A DNA stretch of 32,428 bases from Phycisphaeraceae bacterium (GCA_019634195.1 JAHQVV010000223.1:1-32428); one strand, 5' to 3'. Shown: positions 7,320-15,664, numbered from the stretch's first letter. Notes: generated by a model not told the origin, from the sequence alone. A program made the numbers and translations.

Positions 7320-8261
7320 ATGAAGATTATTTCTGCCGACGATGTTCACGCTTCGCTGTCGTACCCGGCGATGGTCGATGCGCTTCAAGAGGCTTATTCG
7401 GGTTCGTTCAGCATGCCGCCGCGGCAGGTGTTCTTGTTGGATGATGAGCCGGGCAACCATGATGCGTTCGCGGTGCTCCCGTCGTGGAACGATGAACTGA
7501 TCGCGGTGAAGTCGTTTACGTACTTCCCGGACAACCCGCCCCCGGAATTCTCGTCGCTTTACTCGAAGATCATGCTGTTTGATCGCAAGCACGGTGAACC
7601 GTTGGCGCTGGTCGATGGGACGAGCGTGACGTTCTGGCGTACTGCGGGGATTTCAGGCCTAACGTCACGACTGTTGTCGCGAGAAGATTCGAAGACGTTG
7701 CTACTACTAGGCACCGGCAACCTCGCGCCGTACATCATCAAGGCTCAGTTGAGCGTCCGTCCGATCGAGCGCGTGATGACCTGGGGCCGCACGCCGAACA
7801 AGGCGAAGGCGATTACTGAGCAGTTCGCTAACGAAAACAAAGCGGTGCGCTTTGAGGCGGTCGAAGACCTGCAACACGCCTGCGGCGAGGCCGACATCAT
7901 CGTCAGCGCGACCGGCTCGCACGAACCCCTGGTCCTCGGCGACTGGGTCACGCCCGGCACGCACACCGATTTCATCGGCAACCACCACGCCACCAAACGC
8001 GAGTGCGACACGGCACTGGTCGCAAAGTCCAAGGTCTATGCCGACAGCTACGTCAACTGCTTCAAAGAAGCGGGCGAGGTGCTCGTCCCCATCGACGAAG
8101 GCGCGATCACCAAAGACCACATCCTCGGCGAACTCACCGAGATGTGCAGCGGGGCGGTGAAACTACGTGAGTCTGAAGAAGAGATCACGCTGTTCAAATC
8201 GATCGGGATGGCGTTGAGCGATCTTGTTGGTGCGGGGGCGGCCTATAGGGCGATCACTTAA
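7320..8261 (+). CDS. Ornithine cyclodeaminase / mu-crystallin family protein
   Basis: 313 aa, typical length. The family includes ornithine cyclodeaminase, alanine dehydrogenase, pyrroline-2-carboxylate reductase and mu-crystallin, all NAD(P)-dependent. The dimerisation half has LVDGTSVTFWRTAGISGL, with the Arg-Thr-Ala of the family. The Rossmann loop GTGNLA starts at about residue 131. The C-terminal helix KSIGMALSDLVGAGAAY is characteristic. Where true ornithine cyclodeaminases carry the catalytic Asp (G-x-D-x-P-G-K-x-E), this protein reads GNHHATKREC, without the Asp, so ornithine deamination is doubtful and a reductase or dehydrogenase role is more likely. No strong ribosome binding site was seen. 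The 3' end overlaps the convergent next gene by 8 nt. Confidence 0.85.
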   Translation: MKIISADDVHASLSYPAMVDALQEAYSGSFSMPPRQVFLLDDEPGNHDAFAVLPSWNDELIAVKSFTYFPDNPPPEFSSLYSKIMLFDRKHGEPLALVDGTSVTFWRTAGISGLTSRLLSREDSKTLLLLGTGNLAPYIIKAQLSVRPIERVMTWGRTPNKAKAITEQFANENKAVRFEAVEDLQHACGEADIIVSATGSHEPLVLGDWVTPGTHTDFIGNHHATKRECDTALVAKSKVYADSYVNCFKEAGEVLVPIDEGAITKDHILGELTEMCSGAVKLRESEEEITLFKSIGMALSDLVGAGAAYRAIT

Positions 8262-8706
8262 CCGGCCAATCTTCCCGGACCCAATCTCTTATGACGATTC
8301 CTCTGACGTATGGAACCCCATCTCTATTGATTCCAAATCGTTCTTGGCACACATCAAGTACAGCTTGCCGTATCGCAATGCGGTCAGGGTCATTAAGCAT
8401 TTCCTGTGTGGCTCTGGCCATGATCTCGTATAAAGATTGAGCATTGCGACCCGCATGAGAACTAAATACATTCTCCATATAGGCATGATCGCGTTCACTT
8501 ACGACAGCGTAAAAAGTCACGTTATAGAGATAGGTGTTGTCCCCCTGATTTCGCGTGTTTTGGAACCGGTCTCCGAGAAGAAGTACTTGCACATCGGGGC
8601 CAGGCTCATTGAGCCGATGAAGCGATTCCTCTATCGAAGAGTCAGATGATGATTTGCAGCGAGAAGATAAGAGTGCAAAGATTGTGGCTAACACCAAGGG
8701 TCGCAT
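8254..8706 (-). CDS. Small putative lipoprotein, possibly FliL-like
   Basis: About 150 aa. The start at 8706 gives MRPLVLATIFALLSSRCKSSS, a short export signal ending in Cys, with GGAGGT six nt upstream. The track start at 8739 has no such site. Leu-Ser-Ser-Arg before Cys is a poor lipobox, so lipidation is uncertain. The mature part (VTFYAVVSERDHAY... then MLNDPDRIAIRQAVLDVCQ... then VRGIVIRDWV) has the strand, long helix, strand layout of FliL-type domains, but the similarity is by eye and weak. Codon use is less GC-rich than in the neighbours. It lies 33 nt downstream of the adenylate-kinase-like gene on the same strand and is probably co-transcribed. Confidence 0.7.
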   Translation of the reverse strand: MRPLVLATIFALLSSRCKSSSDSSIEESLHRLNEPGPDVQVLLLGDRFQNTRNQGDNTYLYNVTFYAVVSERDHAYMENVFSSHAGRNAQSLYEIMARATQEMLNDPDRIAIRQAVLDVCQERFGINRDGVPYVRGIVIRDWVREDWPVK

Positions 8707-8739
8707 TAGGCACCTCCATGTGTTGTACTGCAGGATCAA

Positions 8740-9357
8740 TCACCCATCAAACGCTTCGAAGTGCTTGTTCTGGATCGGCGTGACGACCTCGATGATGTCG
8801 TGCAGGATGGTTGCAGGGCTGCCGATCGAATCGATGTTGATGATGTCTTCGGCGGGGTAGTGGTCGAGTACCGGCTCGGTCTCGCGCTTGTACACGTCCC
8901 AGCGGTTGCGGATCACTTGTTCGTCCGCATCATCAATACGGTTTTCTTTCAGCGCCCGACGACGCAGGCGTTCGAACATTGCGTTCTCGTCGGAGCAGGT
9001 CAGGTGGATGACCTTGTAGACGTGGATGTGCTCGTCCATGAGTTTGGCTTGTTCGACGGTGCGCGGGATGCCGTCGAGGATGAGCAGGTCGTCGTTGGGT
9101 TTGTAGATGCCGAGCGTGACGCGGGCGGCGATGTTCTTGGCCCACATCTTGACGGTGATCTCGTCGGGCACGAGCTCGCCGCGCGAGGAGGTCTCGTAGA
9201 AGATCTTGCCCAGGTCGGAGTTGATGTCGATGTTGCGGAAGACTTCGCCGCAGGACATGTGGAAGAAGCCGGGGATTCGGCCGAGGATGTTGCCCTGGGT
9301 CCCTTTGCCCGCCCCGGGGGCCCCGAAGAGGAGGATGGTCTTGTAGCGGTCGGGCAT
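8740..9357 (-). CDS. adk: Adenylate kinase-like nucleoside monophosphate kinase
   Basis: 205 aa. The P-loop GAPGAGKGTQ is at residues 12-21, the NMP-binding segment contains SCGEVFR, and DGIPRTVEQA corresponds to the DGFPR motif. The LID region is short (RRRALKENRIDDADEQVIRNR) with no zinc Cys set, the short form of the family. Expected reaction: ATP + AMP to 2 ADP in the cytoplasm. The AMP-site segment NIDINSDLGKIFYETSSRGELVPDE matches Adk well. The symbol is provisional because several related NMP kinases share these motifs, and this may not be the only adk in the genome. Its start faces the isc promoter region. Confidence 0.85.
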   Translation of the reverse strand: MPDRYKTILLFGAPGAGKGTQGNILGRIPGFFHMSCGEVFRNIDINSDLGKIFYETSSRGELVPDEITVKMWAKNIAARVTLGIYKPNDDLLILDGIPRTVEQAKLMDEHIHVYKVIHLTCSDENAMFERLRRRALKENRIDDADEQVIRNRWDVYKRETEPVLDHYPAEDIINIDSIGSPATILHDIIEVVTPIQNKHFEAFDG

Positions 9358-9458
9358 GGCAGGTCTTTCGTGGGCTTCTTGCCCGGCGGAGTCGGATCGG
9401 GTGAGCGTTCTGTGAGGGGAGCGGCCGATTTTAATCTTCGGTCAATCCCTTGCACGGC

Positions 9459-9487
9459 TTGTCTTGGCCGATTTGACTGCTTAGAAT
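9459..9487 (+). promoter_or_regulatory. Sigma70-type promoter for the isc cluster
   Basis: TTGTCT at 9459-9464 and TAGAAT at 9482-9487 are spaced by 17 nt, about 65 nt before the iscS start. No clear IscR-type operator was recognised over it. Confidence 0.45.
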
Positions 9488-9514
9488 GATTCCAAAGGTC
9501 AATTTACTATCAAA

Positions 9515-9532
9515 CCGGCCTCCGAGGGCCGG
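9515..9532 (+). promoter_or_regulatory. Hairpin in the iscS leader
   Basis: CCGGCC (9515-9520) pairs with GGCCGG (9527-9532) around a short loop. It lies downstream of the predicted start of transcription and about 20 nt before the iscS ATG. There is no T-tract, so it is not a simple terminator. It might influence translation or mRNA stability; function unknown. Confidence 0.35.
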
Positions 9533-9553
9533 AATCACGGATAAAATTCTGAT

Positions 9554-10789
9554 ATGAGCTTAAAACTGCCTATCTACCTCGATCATAACGCCACCACGCC
9601 GATGGACCCGCGTGTGCTGGACGCCATGCTGCCGTACTTCACCGAGAAATTTGGCAACTCGGCGAGCCGTAACCACCAGTACGGGTGGGACGCGGAAGAG
9701 GGCGTCGACTACGCCCGCGAGCAAGTGGGCAACCTCATCGGCTGTACGTCTAAGGAGATCGTCTGGACGTCCGGCTCGACCGAGTCGAACAACCTGGCCA
9801 TCAAGGGCGTCGCCGACATGTACGGCAAGAAGGGCAACCACATCATCACCGCGGTCCACGAGCACAAGGCCACGCTCGACCCGGTCAAGCGGCTGCAGAA
9901 GCAGGGCTTTGATGTGACCTGGCTTGAGCCGAACTCGGACGGCATCATCACCGCCGAGGCGGTCGAAGGGGCGCTGCGTGACGACACGATCCTTGTGACG
10001 ATCATGTGGGCCAACAACGAGCTGGGCACGATCAACGAGATCCCCGAGATCGGCAAGATGCTTAAAGAAAAGCACAGCGAGAAGGACAAGCCGATCCTGC
10101 ACACGGACGCGACGCAGTGGGTGGGCAAGATGCCGACCGATGTCGAGCGCGACGGGGTAGACCTGCTCAGCGCATCGGCTCACAAGATGTACGGGCCCAA
10201 GGGCGTCGGCTTCTTGTACGTGCGTCGCCGTCGGCCACGCGTCCGCCTGACCCCGATCATCGATGGCGGCGGCCACGAACGCGGCATGCGATCGGGCACG
10301 CTCAACGTCACTGGCATCGTCGGCATGGGTAAGGCCTGCGAGATCGCGGGCCAGGAAATGGACAGCGAGCAGGGACGCCTGCTCAAGATGCGGACCCGGC
10401 TCGAAGAGGGCATCACCAGCAAGCTCGAGATGGCGGTCATCAATGGCCACCCGACCAAGCGACTGCCCGGCACGACGAACATCAGTTTTCCCTACGTTGA
10501 AGGCGAATCCCTGATGATGGCCATCAAGGAGATCGCGGTGTCTTCCGGCTCGGCCTGCACCAGCGCGTCACTCGAACCCAGCTACGTGCTCAAGGCTTTG
10601 GGCCTGGGCGACGAGATCGCCCACAGCTCGATCCGCTTCGGCATGGGCCGGTTTACGACGGACGAAGAAATCGATTATACGATCGAGAAGGTCGTGAAGA
10701 ACGTGCAGCACCTGCTGGACATGAGCCCGCTGTGGGAGATGGTCCAGGAAGGCATCGATCTGGACAGCATCGAGTGGGGTGCCCACTAA
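9554..10789 (+). CDS. iscS: Cysteine desulfurase IscS
   Basis: 411 aa, as for group I (IscS/NifS) desulfurases. This PLP enzyme takes sulfur from cysteine and passes it to IscU. Visible features are YLDHNATTPMDPRV at the start, the VHEHKATLD region with the PLP-stacking His, SAHKMYGPKG with the PLP-binding Lys at about residue 211, and the mobile loop SSGSACTSASLEPS with the active Cys at about 335. The C-terminus MSPLWEM...DLDSIEW resembles the IscS tail that contacts IscU. The gene is followed by iscU and an A-type carrier in the same direction. No iscR, hscA, hscB or fdx was seen in this cluster. Confidence 0.95.
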   Translation: MSLKLPIYLDHNATTPMDPRVLDAMLPYFTEKFGNSASRNHQYGWDAEEGVDYAREQVGNLIGCTSKEIVWTSGSTESNNLAIKGVADMYGKKGNHIITAVHEHKATLDPVKRLQKQGFDVTWLEPNSDGIITAEAVEGALRDDTILVTIMWANNELGTINEIPEIGKMLKEKHSEKDKPILHTDATQWVGKMPTDVERDGVDLLSASAHKMYGPKGVGFLYVRRRRPRVRLTPIIDGGGHERGMRSGTLNVTGIVGMGKACEIAGQEMDSEQGRLLKMRTRLEEGITSKLEMAVINGHPTKRLPGTTNISFPYVEGESLMMAIKEIAVSSGSACTSASLEPSYVLKALGLGDEIAHSSIRFGMGRFTTDEEIDYTIEKVVKNVQHLLDMSPLWEMVQEGIDLDSIEWGAH

Positions 10790-10857
10790 TTAAAGCACTG
10801 CTTAAGTCCACCCGCCCCGCCAATCAACCGATATAAACAAAACAAAGGAGCCTCACT

Positions 10858-11295
10858 ATGGCTTACAGCGAGAAGGTCATCGACCACTACGAAAACCCCC
10901 GCAACATCGGCACGATGGACAAAGCCGACCCCAACGTCGGCACCGGCGTCGTCGGCGCCCCCGAGTGTGGTGACGTCATGCGGCTGCAGATCAAGGTCAA
11001 CCCCGAGACCGGCGTCATCGAAGACGCCAAGTTCAAGACTTTCGGCTGCGGCAGCGCGATCGCCTCGAGTTCCCTCGCCACCGAGTGGCTCAAGGGCAAG
11101 AGCCTGCACGATGCCGACGAGATCAAGAACACGGATATTGTCCAAGAGCTGGCGCTCCCGCCGGTGAAGATCCACTGCTCGGTCCTGGCCGAGGACGCGA
11201 TCAAGCACGCCTTGGAAGACTACCTCGAGAAGCACGGCAAGACGATGGAGTCGCTGCACGAGCACGACCATGAGCACGAAGACGCCAAGGCGTAG
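10858..11295 (+). CDS. iscU: Fe-S cluster assembly scaffold IscU
   Basis: 145 aa. IscU builds [2Fe-2S] clusters using sulfur from IscS. The three cluster Cys are at about 37 (PECGDVM, with the regulatory Asp39), 64 (FGCGSAIA) and 107 (VKIHCS), with His106 next to the last. LPPVKIHCSVLAE contains the chaperone-recognition motif LPPVK, although no hscA is nearby. A strong ribosome binding site AAAGGAG lies 8 nt before the ATG. The last 18 residues form a His/Glu/Asp-rich tail (LHEHDHEHEDAKA), which is not part of standard IscU and might bind metal. It lies 68 nt after iscS. Confidence 0.95.
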   Translation: MAYSEKVIDHYENPRNIGTMDKADPNVGTGVVGAPECGDVMRLQIKVNPETGVIEDAKFKTFGCGSAIASSSLATEWLKGKSLHDADEIKNTDIVQELALPPVKIHCSVLAEDAIKHALEDYLEKHGKTMESLHEHDHEHEDAKA

Positions 11296-11302
11296 CTGTA
11301 CT

Positions 11303-11361
11303 GGTGGGATGGGCGTCCCGCCCGTCATCAAAGCGATCTGATTCGCGACGGCCATCCCACC
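11303..11361. repeat. Intergenic inverted repeat, family B, copy 2
   Basis: GGTGGGATGGGC at the left and GGCCATCCCACC at the right form the ends of a 59-bp palindromic element related to 7223-7304. It lies 8 nt after iscU, between iscU and the A-type carrier gene, and could terminate or pause transcription inside the cluster. Confidence 0.65.
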
Positions 11362-11375
11362 GGACCAAGGCGTAA

Positions 11376-11404
11376 CTGAAACCAACTCGCAGCGTCGCTA
11401 TACT
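11376..11404 (+). promoter_or_regulatory. Weak candidate promoter for the A-type carrier gene
   Basis: TATACT at 11399-11404 is a good -10 box. At 17 nt spacing the -35 position reads CTGAAA, a poor match. It would allow separate expression of the carrier gene downstream of the family B repeat. Confidence 0.25.
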
Positions 11405-11431
11405 GGTAACAACGTTATTAAGGACTTACCC

Positions 11432-11764
11432 ATGGCTATTGAACTGACCGAAACCGCCGCCCGCGAGATCAAGACCATCGTCGAACAGCAGGAGCTGGAT
11501 TCCGAGAAGGTCCGCCTGCGTGTCGGCGTCAAGGGCGGGGGCTGCTCCGGCTTCTCCTATCTCTTGGACCTGACCGAGACCGCCCGCGACACGGACGAGG
11601 AGTTTGAGCTGCACGGCATCAGGGTCGTCTGCGACCCCAAGAGCTACCTCTACCTCAACGGCACCTCGATCGACTTCAAAGACGAAGTCATGGGCCGAGG
11701 CTTCGTGTTCAACAACCCCAACGCGAACGCGACGTGCGGGTGTGGGTCGAGCTTTAGTGCCTGA
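11432..11764 (+). CDS. A-type Fe-S carrier protein (IscA/ErpA/HesB family)
   Basis: 110 aa, normal family length. It carries clusters from IscU to client apoproteins. The conserved Cys38 in KGGGCSGFSY and the C-terminal pair Cys102 and Cys104 in TCGCGSSF are present, as are DPKSYLYLNGTSIDF and GFVFNNPNA. Sequence alone does not separate IscA from ErpA, so no symbol is given. Start: ATG 11432 with AAGGAC upstream. Third gene of the isc cluster and followed by a strong terminator. Confidence 0.93.
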   Translation: MAIELTETAAREIKTIVEQQELDSEKVRLRVGVKGGGCSGFSYLLDLTETARDTDEEFELHGIRVVCDPKSYLYLNGTSIDFKDEVMGRGFVFNNPNANATCGCGSSFSA

Positions 11765-11787
11765 TCGATATGAAAATTGAATCAAGC

Positions 11788-11826
11788 AAGAAGCCCGCGT
11801 TCATCGAACGCGGGCTTCTTTGTTTT
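11788..11826 (+). terminator. Rho-independent terminator after the isc cluster
   Basis: AAGAAGCCCGCGTTC and its complement form a perfect stem of about 15 bp around a 3-nt loop (11788-11820), followed by TGTTTTG. It lies between the convergent carrier and peroxiredoxin genes and may act in both directions. Confidence 0.88.
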
Positions 11827-11845
11827 GCTGAGTTGTTGTCTGGCT

Positions 11846-12367
11846 TTATAGGTGCTTGTCGCCCGCGTTCCAGTTGCAGGCACACAGTTCGCCGGACTGG
11901 ACCGCGTCGATGACGCGCAGGGCCTCGGCGACGGATCGGCCGACGGAGAGGTTGTTGACGCTGGCCCACTGGATGACGCCGTCCGGGTCGACCAGGAAGC
12001 TGGCGCGGAGGCAGACGTGGTTGTCCGGGCAGAGGATGCCCAGGTCCTGTGCGAGTTTCTGGCAGGAGATCAGCGGGTAGGGCAGGTTGTTGAGCATCTT
12101 GTCTTGGCTACGCCAAGCCAGGTGCGAGTACTCGTTGTCGGTGCTGCCGCCGACGAGCACGACGTCCCGCTTGTCGAACTCTTCCGCAGCGTTGCCAAAC
12201 TCGACGAGCTCGGTCGGGCAGACGAAGGTGAAGTCCTTGGGGTAGAAGAGGAAGAGCTTCCACCGGCCTTCGTACGTGCCGGTGTGGACCTGGGTGAGGT
12301 CTTCGGGGGTGTTGCCGACACAAGCCTGGCAATGGAATTCGGGGAAGGGCTGGCCAACGGTCAGCAT
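11846..12367 (-). CDS. Typical 2-Cys peroxiredoxin (AhpC/Prx1 type)
   Basis: About 173 aa. The enzyme reduces hydrogen peroxide and organic peroxides with a peroxidatic Cys. That residue is Cys50 in FYPKDFTFVCPTE. The resolving Cys is in GELCACNW near residue 162, with an extra Cys two residues later. The ATG at 12367 is chosen because AGGAG lies 7 nt upstream and the fold starts directly after it; the track's 12415 start adds 16 non-conserved residues. Two extra Cys near the N-terminus (FHCQAC) are unusual. No ahpF was seen. It sits convergent to the Fe-S genes, which makes sense for oxidant-sensitive clusters, but shared regulation is not shown. Confidence 0.92.
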   Translation of the reverse strand: MLTVGQPFPEFHCQACVGNTPEDLTQVHTGTYEGRWKLFLFYPKDFTFVCPTELVEFGNAAEEFDKRDVVLVGGSTDNEYSHLAWRSQDKMLNNLPYPLISCQKLAQDLGILCPDNHVCLRASFLVDPDGVIQWASVNNLSVGRSVAEALRVIDAVQSGELCACNWNAGDKHL

Positions 12368-12482
12368 GATCGACTCCTGGGTTGGGGGTTGTTCTGGGCG
12401 CGGCGGTTGCCGCATCAGGCGGGTTGCATCAAGCAGGGCGGACAGTTTAGCGAGGCCTAATTTTTAAGGCAATTTGGCTTTC

Positions 12483-12516
12483 TAAAAAGAAAGCCCACGC
12501 TGGTTTAACGTGGGCT
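12483..12516 (-). terminator. Rho-independent terminator after ftsK
   Basis: On the minus strand AGCCCACG pairs with CGTGGGCT, followed by TTCTTTTTA, 26 nt beyond the ftsK stop. A second overlapping stem, GGCTTTCT/AGAAAGCC at 12476-12495, shares its bases with the T-tract, so two structures compete. Confidence 0.75.
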
Positions 12517-12541
12517 CCTTGGGGGCTGATATCAGTCTCGC

Positions 12542-15442
12542 TTACGCGGCGATCTCCTCGTCCTCGTCTTCTTCGACCTCTTCGTATTCGTACTCCCACT
12601 CGCCGTCTTCGTCTTCGGCCTCTTCGTCTTCTTCCTCGTATTCGGCCTCGGCGTCCGGGTCCTCATCCTCCTCTTCCTCCTCGTATTCCTCCCCATCCTC
12701 AGCGACGACTTCGTATTCCTCATCGTCCTCCTCGCCGGGCTCCTCTTCGAAATCTTCTTCTTCGAGTTCGTCGACGGTTTCGATTTCGAAGTCGTCGTCT
12801 TCCTCGTCGATGGAGTCGTCGCCGGTCATATCCTCGTCGGTGATGACTTCCTCGGCGTAGGCGGAGGCCGCTTCAGCGGCCGGGGTATTTTCTACGAGAT
12901 GCCCGGTCGCTGAAGCGCCTTCGGCCGATTGCGTTGGGCCGCCGCTGGCTTGCTCGGCCTGCATCTGCTTCATCGCATCCCACTCTTCGAGGGTGATCTG
13001 TACCTCGCGGGCTTGGCTGCCTTTATGATCACCGAGGATGCCCGACGCGGCCATCGCCTCGATGAGTCGTGACGAACGTGCGTAGCCGATCGTGAGTCGG
13101 CGTTGCAACAGCGACACGCTGCCGCGCTTGGTCTCGATGACGATCTGCACCGCCTTGTCGAACAGGGGGTCGTTCATCGAGTCTTCGTCGACGCTGACCT
13201 GATCGCCCGATTTGATCTGCACGAGTTGCGGCTCGAAGCTCTGCTGCGCGATCGTCTTGAGGAACTTGACGGTCTTGCGGACTTCCATGTCGTCGATCAG
13301 GCAGCCTTGTGCGCGCGTGAGTTCGGACGATCTTGGCGAGAGGAACAGCATGTCGCCGTGGCCTAGCAGCAACTCGCCGCCCTTTTGGTCGAGCACGATG
13401 CGTGAGTCCATGCCTGAAGAGACCTTCATACAGATTCGGCAGGGCATGTTGGACTTGATCAGGCCGGTGACGACGTTGGCCGACGGGCGCTGCGTCGCGA
13501 GGATGAGGTGGATGCCCACCGCACGGGCCTTCTGAGCGATGCGGACGATGAAGCCCTCGACCTCCTTGTTGGTCATCATCAGGTCCGCGAGCTCGTCGAT
13601 GACGAAGACCATATAGGGCAGTTTCTTGGGGATGCGCGCGGCCTCGTCCTCGGTCGCCGGCTCCATGCGGTCCTTGATCTCGTCCCAGCCGAGCTTGTTG
13701 TAGGTGCCGATATCGCGGACGCCGACCTCTGCGAGCAGCTCGTACCGCTCGTCCATCTTGGTGACCGCCCACTCGAGGATCGCCGCGGCCTTGCTCATCT
13801 CGGTGACGACCGGGCACATCAGGTGCGGGATGTTCTTGAACATCGACATCTCGACCATCTTCGGGTCGACCAGCACGAGCTTGAGCTCGTCGGGCCGCTT
13901 GGTGAAGAGGAAGGACATGATGATCGAGTTCATGCACACCGACTTACCCGAGCCGGTGGTGCCCGCGATGAGCATGTGCGGCATCTTGTTGAGGTCTTCG
14001 ACCAGCGGGTTGCCGGAGGCGTCCTTGCCCAGGAACATCGGCAGGTTCATCTCGGCGGACTCCGGGCAGGCCTGCATCAGTTCCTTGACGCGGACGAGTT
14101 CACGCTTGATGTTGGGCACCTCGATCCCGACGGTGTCCTTGCCGGCCATGTTCGCCACGATGCGGATGTTCTGCGCCTTCATCGCGCGGGCCAGGTCGGT
14201 CGATACGCCATTCAAGCGCGACACCTTGGTGCCGGGGGCGAGGCGGGCTTCGAAGAGCGTGATGACCGGGCCGGAGTCGATGCCGACGACTTCGCCCTGG
14301 ATGTTGTACTGCTGCATCGCGGACTCGAGTTTGACCGCCTGATCGCGGACGATGGCTTCCTGCTCGGCGGTGAAGTCGTGCTCGGGTTCTTCCAGGAGGT
14401 CCTGGCCAGGGAACTTGTAGCCGGAGAGGTCTTGTTCGACGGGCGCTGCGGGCGCGGTCGCCGCCTTGGGCGCGAAATTAATGGGCATCTGCGCCATCTT
14501 TTCACGCAGCGCATCGGGGTCGAGCTTCTGCTTGCCCTTGGTATAGGCGTCGGGGGCGTCGCTTGCGACATCGTCTTCTTCCTCGGCATTAGCGATCGCC
14601 TCCATCGCTCGCTTCGCGGTCGGGGTCGAGTCGGCCTTCTTCTTGGCCTTGGCTTCCTTGCGTTTCTTGCGCTTGAGCTGCTTGGGTGTGAGCGGGGCTC
14701 CGGCTTCTTCGGGGCCTTCTTCAACGTCCGTCTCCGCGCCGTCCCAAGCCTCGGGCGCGGTGCGCAGCCGATTCGTGAGCGGCGCGAGCGCACCGGCCAG
14801 ACGCCCGGCGATATTCAGCTTCGGCAGCGGCAGCTTCTTCGGATCAATATCGCAGATGCGCAGGATCACCTCGGCGATCGCCTTAGGGATTGCCAGCACG
14901 ATCTTGTCCGCCGTTAGGATCGCCCCGACCCAGAAGCTGACCAACAGCAGCACGACGCTCCCGAACGTCTCGAAGCGAGCGATCAGGTGGTCGTTCACGT
15001 ACAGGCTCAGCAGGCCTCCGGTCCCCTCTGGCATCGGGGAGCGGAACAGCGCGTAGGTGTTACCCAGGATCGCGATCAGGGCGGAGACGGTCACCGCAAT
15101 CATGACAAGCCCGATGCCGCGCAGCACGATCTGATTCGTCGCCCGGCGGGTCGCGGTGCGGTAGAGATACACGGCCATGCCGATCACCAGCGCCCAGACC
15201 CCGGCGCCCAGCACGGCGTACAACTCGTAGGCCATCGCCGCGCCGACGACGCCAACCCAGTTGTGCACCGGGTCCGCCGCGACACCCACCGCGTGGCTGG
15301 GTGCATCGTCGGGGTGGTAGCTGACCAGGCTTGCGACGAGCATCAGCCAGAGCCCGGCCAGGACCGCCCAGCCGACCCCGCGATAGGCCGCTAGGGCCTG
15401 CGTTGCCGAGGGGTTGTCCGTCTTCTTCGTTCGCTTGGCCAT
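12542..15442 (-). CDS. ftsK: DNA translocase FtsK/SpoIIIE with acidic C-terminal tail
   Basis: About 966 aa. FtsK is a membrane-anchored hexameric motor that pumps chromosome ends through the division site. The N-terminus holds four transmembrane segments within about 190 residues. A charged linker (about 215-320) follows, then the motor: Walker A GTTGSGKS with Lys at about 500 and Walker B VFVIDELADL at about 615. A winged-helix gamma domain lies at about 755-805 (RRLTIGYARSSRLIEAM), which normally reads KOPS-like sites. Most FtsK proteins end just after gamma. This one continues with a Ser/Ala linker and a tail of about 103 residues, of which 68 are Asp or Glu. ATG 15442 is preferred to the track start because AGGAAA precedes it. 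Confidence 0.95.
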   Translation of the reverse strand: MAKRTKKTDNPSATQALAAYRGVGWAVLAGLWLMLVASLVSYHPDDAPSHAVGVAADPVHNWVGVVGAAMAYELYAVLGAGVWALVIGMAVYLYRTATRRATNQIVLRGIGLVMIAVTVSALIAILGNTYALFRSPMPEGTGGLLSLYVNDHLIARFETFGSVVLLLVSFWVGAILTADKIVLAIPKAIAEVILRICDIDPKKLPLPKLNIAGRLAGALAPLTNRLRTAPEAWDGAETDVEEGPEEAGAPLTPKQLKRKKRKEAKAKKKADSTPTAKRAMEAIANAEEEDDVASDAPDAYTKGKQKLDPDALREKMAQMPINFAPKAATAPAAPVEQDLSGYKFPGQDLLEEPEHDFTAEQEAIVRDQAVKLESAMQQYNIQGEVVGIDSGPVITLFEARLAPGTKVSRLNGVSTDLARAMKAQNIRIVANMAGKDTVGIEVPNIKRELVRVKELMQACPESAEMNLPMFLGKDASGNPLVEDLNKMPHMLIAGTTGSGKSVCMNSIIMSFLFTKRPDELKLVLVDPKMVEMSMFKNIPHLMCPVVTEMSKAAAILEWAVTKMDERYELLAEVGVRDIGTYNKLGWDEIKDRMEPATEDEAARIPKKLPYMVFVIDELADLMMTNKEVEGFIVRIAQKARAVGIHLILATQRPSANVVTGLIKSNMPCRICMKVSSGMDSRIVLDQKGGELLLGHGDMLFLSPRSSELTRAQGCLIDDMEVRKTVKFLKTIAQQSFEPQLVQIKSGDQVSVDEDSMNDPLFDKAVQIVIETKRGSVSLLQRRLTIGYARSSRLIEAMAASGILGDHKGSQAREVQITLEEWDAMKQMQAEQASGGPTQSAEGASATGHLVENTPAAEAASAYAEEVITDEDMTGDDSIDEEDDDFEIETVDELEEEDFEEEPGEEDDEEYEVVAEDGEEYEEEEEDEDPDAEAEYEEEDEEAEDEDGEWEYEYEEVEEDEDEEIAA

Positions 15443-15664
15443 GTCGTTTCCTGGCAATGACTTAGATTATCGGGCCCGGCCCCATAAAGGCGCACCATCG
15501 GCCCGGTGACATTCACTGATCATCGGCTAGGGCGACTGAAAAACGACAATGTTGAGCAGCGTGTCAGGAATCGAACTCGGATTGCTGGCTATTGCTTCAA
15601 GTGCTGTTATATTGGCCGTTTGACCCGTCATCGATTCGATTCTTGCTTTCCGTGGTACCGAGAT

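Noticed and set aside
12510-12860. Ser-rich 116-aa plus-strand ORF at the ftsK end.
   Set aside because: It is the antisense reading of the Asp/Glu-rich tail of ftsK and has no independent support.
13508-14917. 469-aa plus-strand ORF opposite ftsK.
   Set aside because: Shadow of the ftsK coding frame; His/Asp/Leu-rich composition typical of antisense of a GC-rich gene.
15565-15650. Possible tRNA on the minus strand, because GGAATCGAAC resembles the complement of a T-arm (GTTCGATTCC).
   Set aside because: The bases around it do not form a 5-bp T stem, and no acceptor or anticodon stem could be laid out; at most it is a chance motif or an old tRNA remnant.
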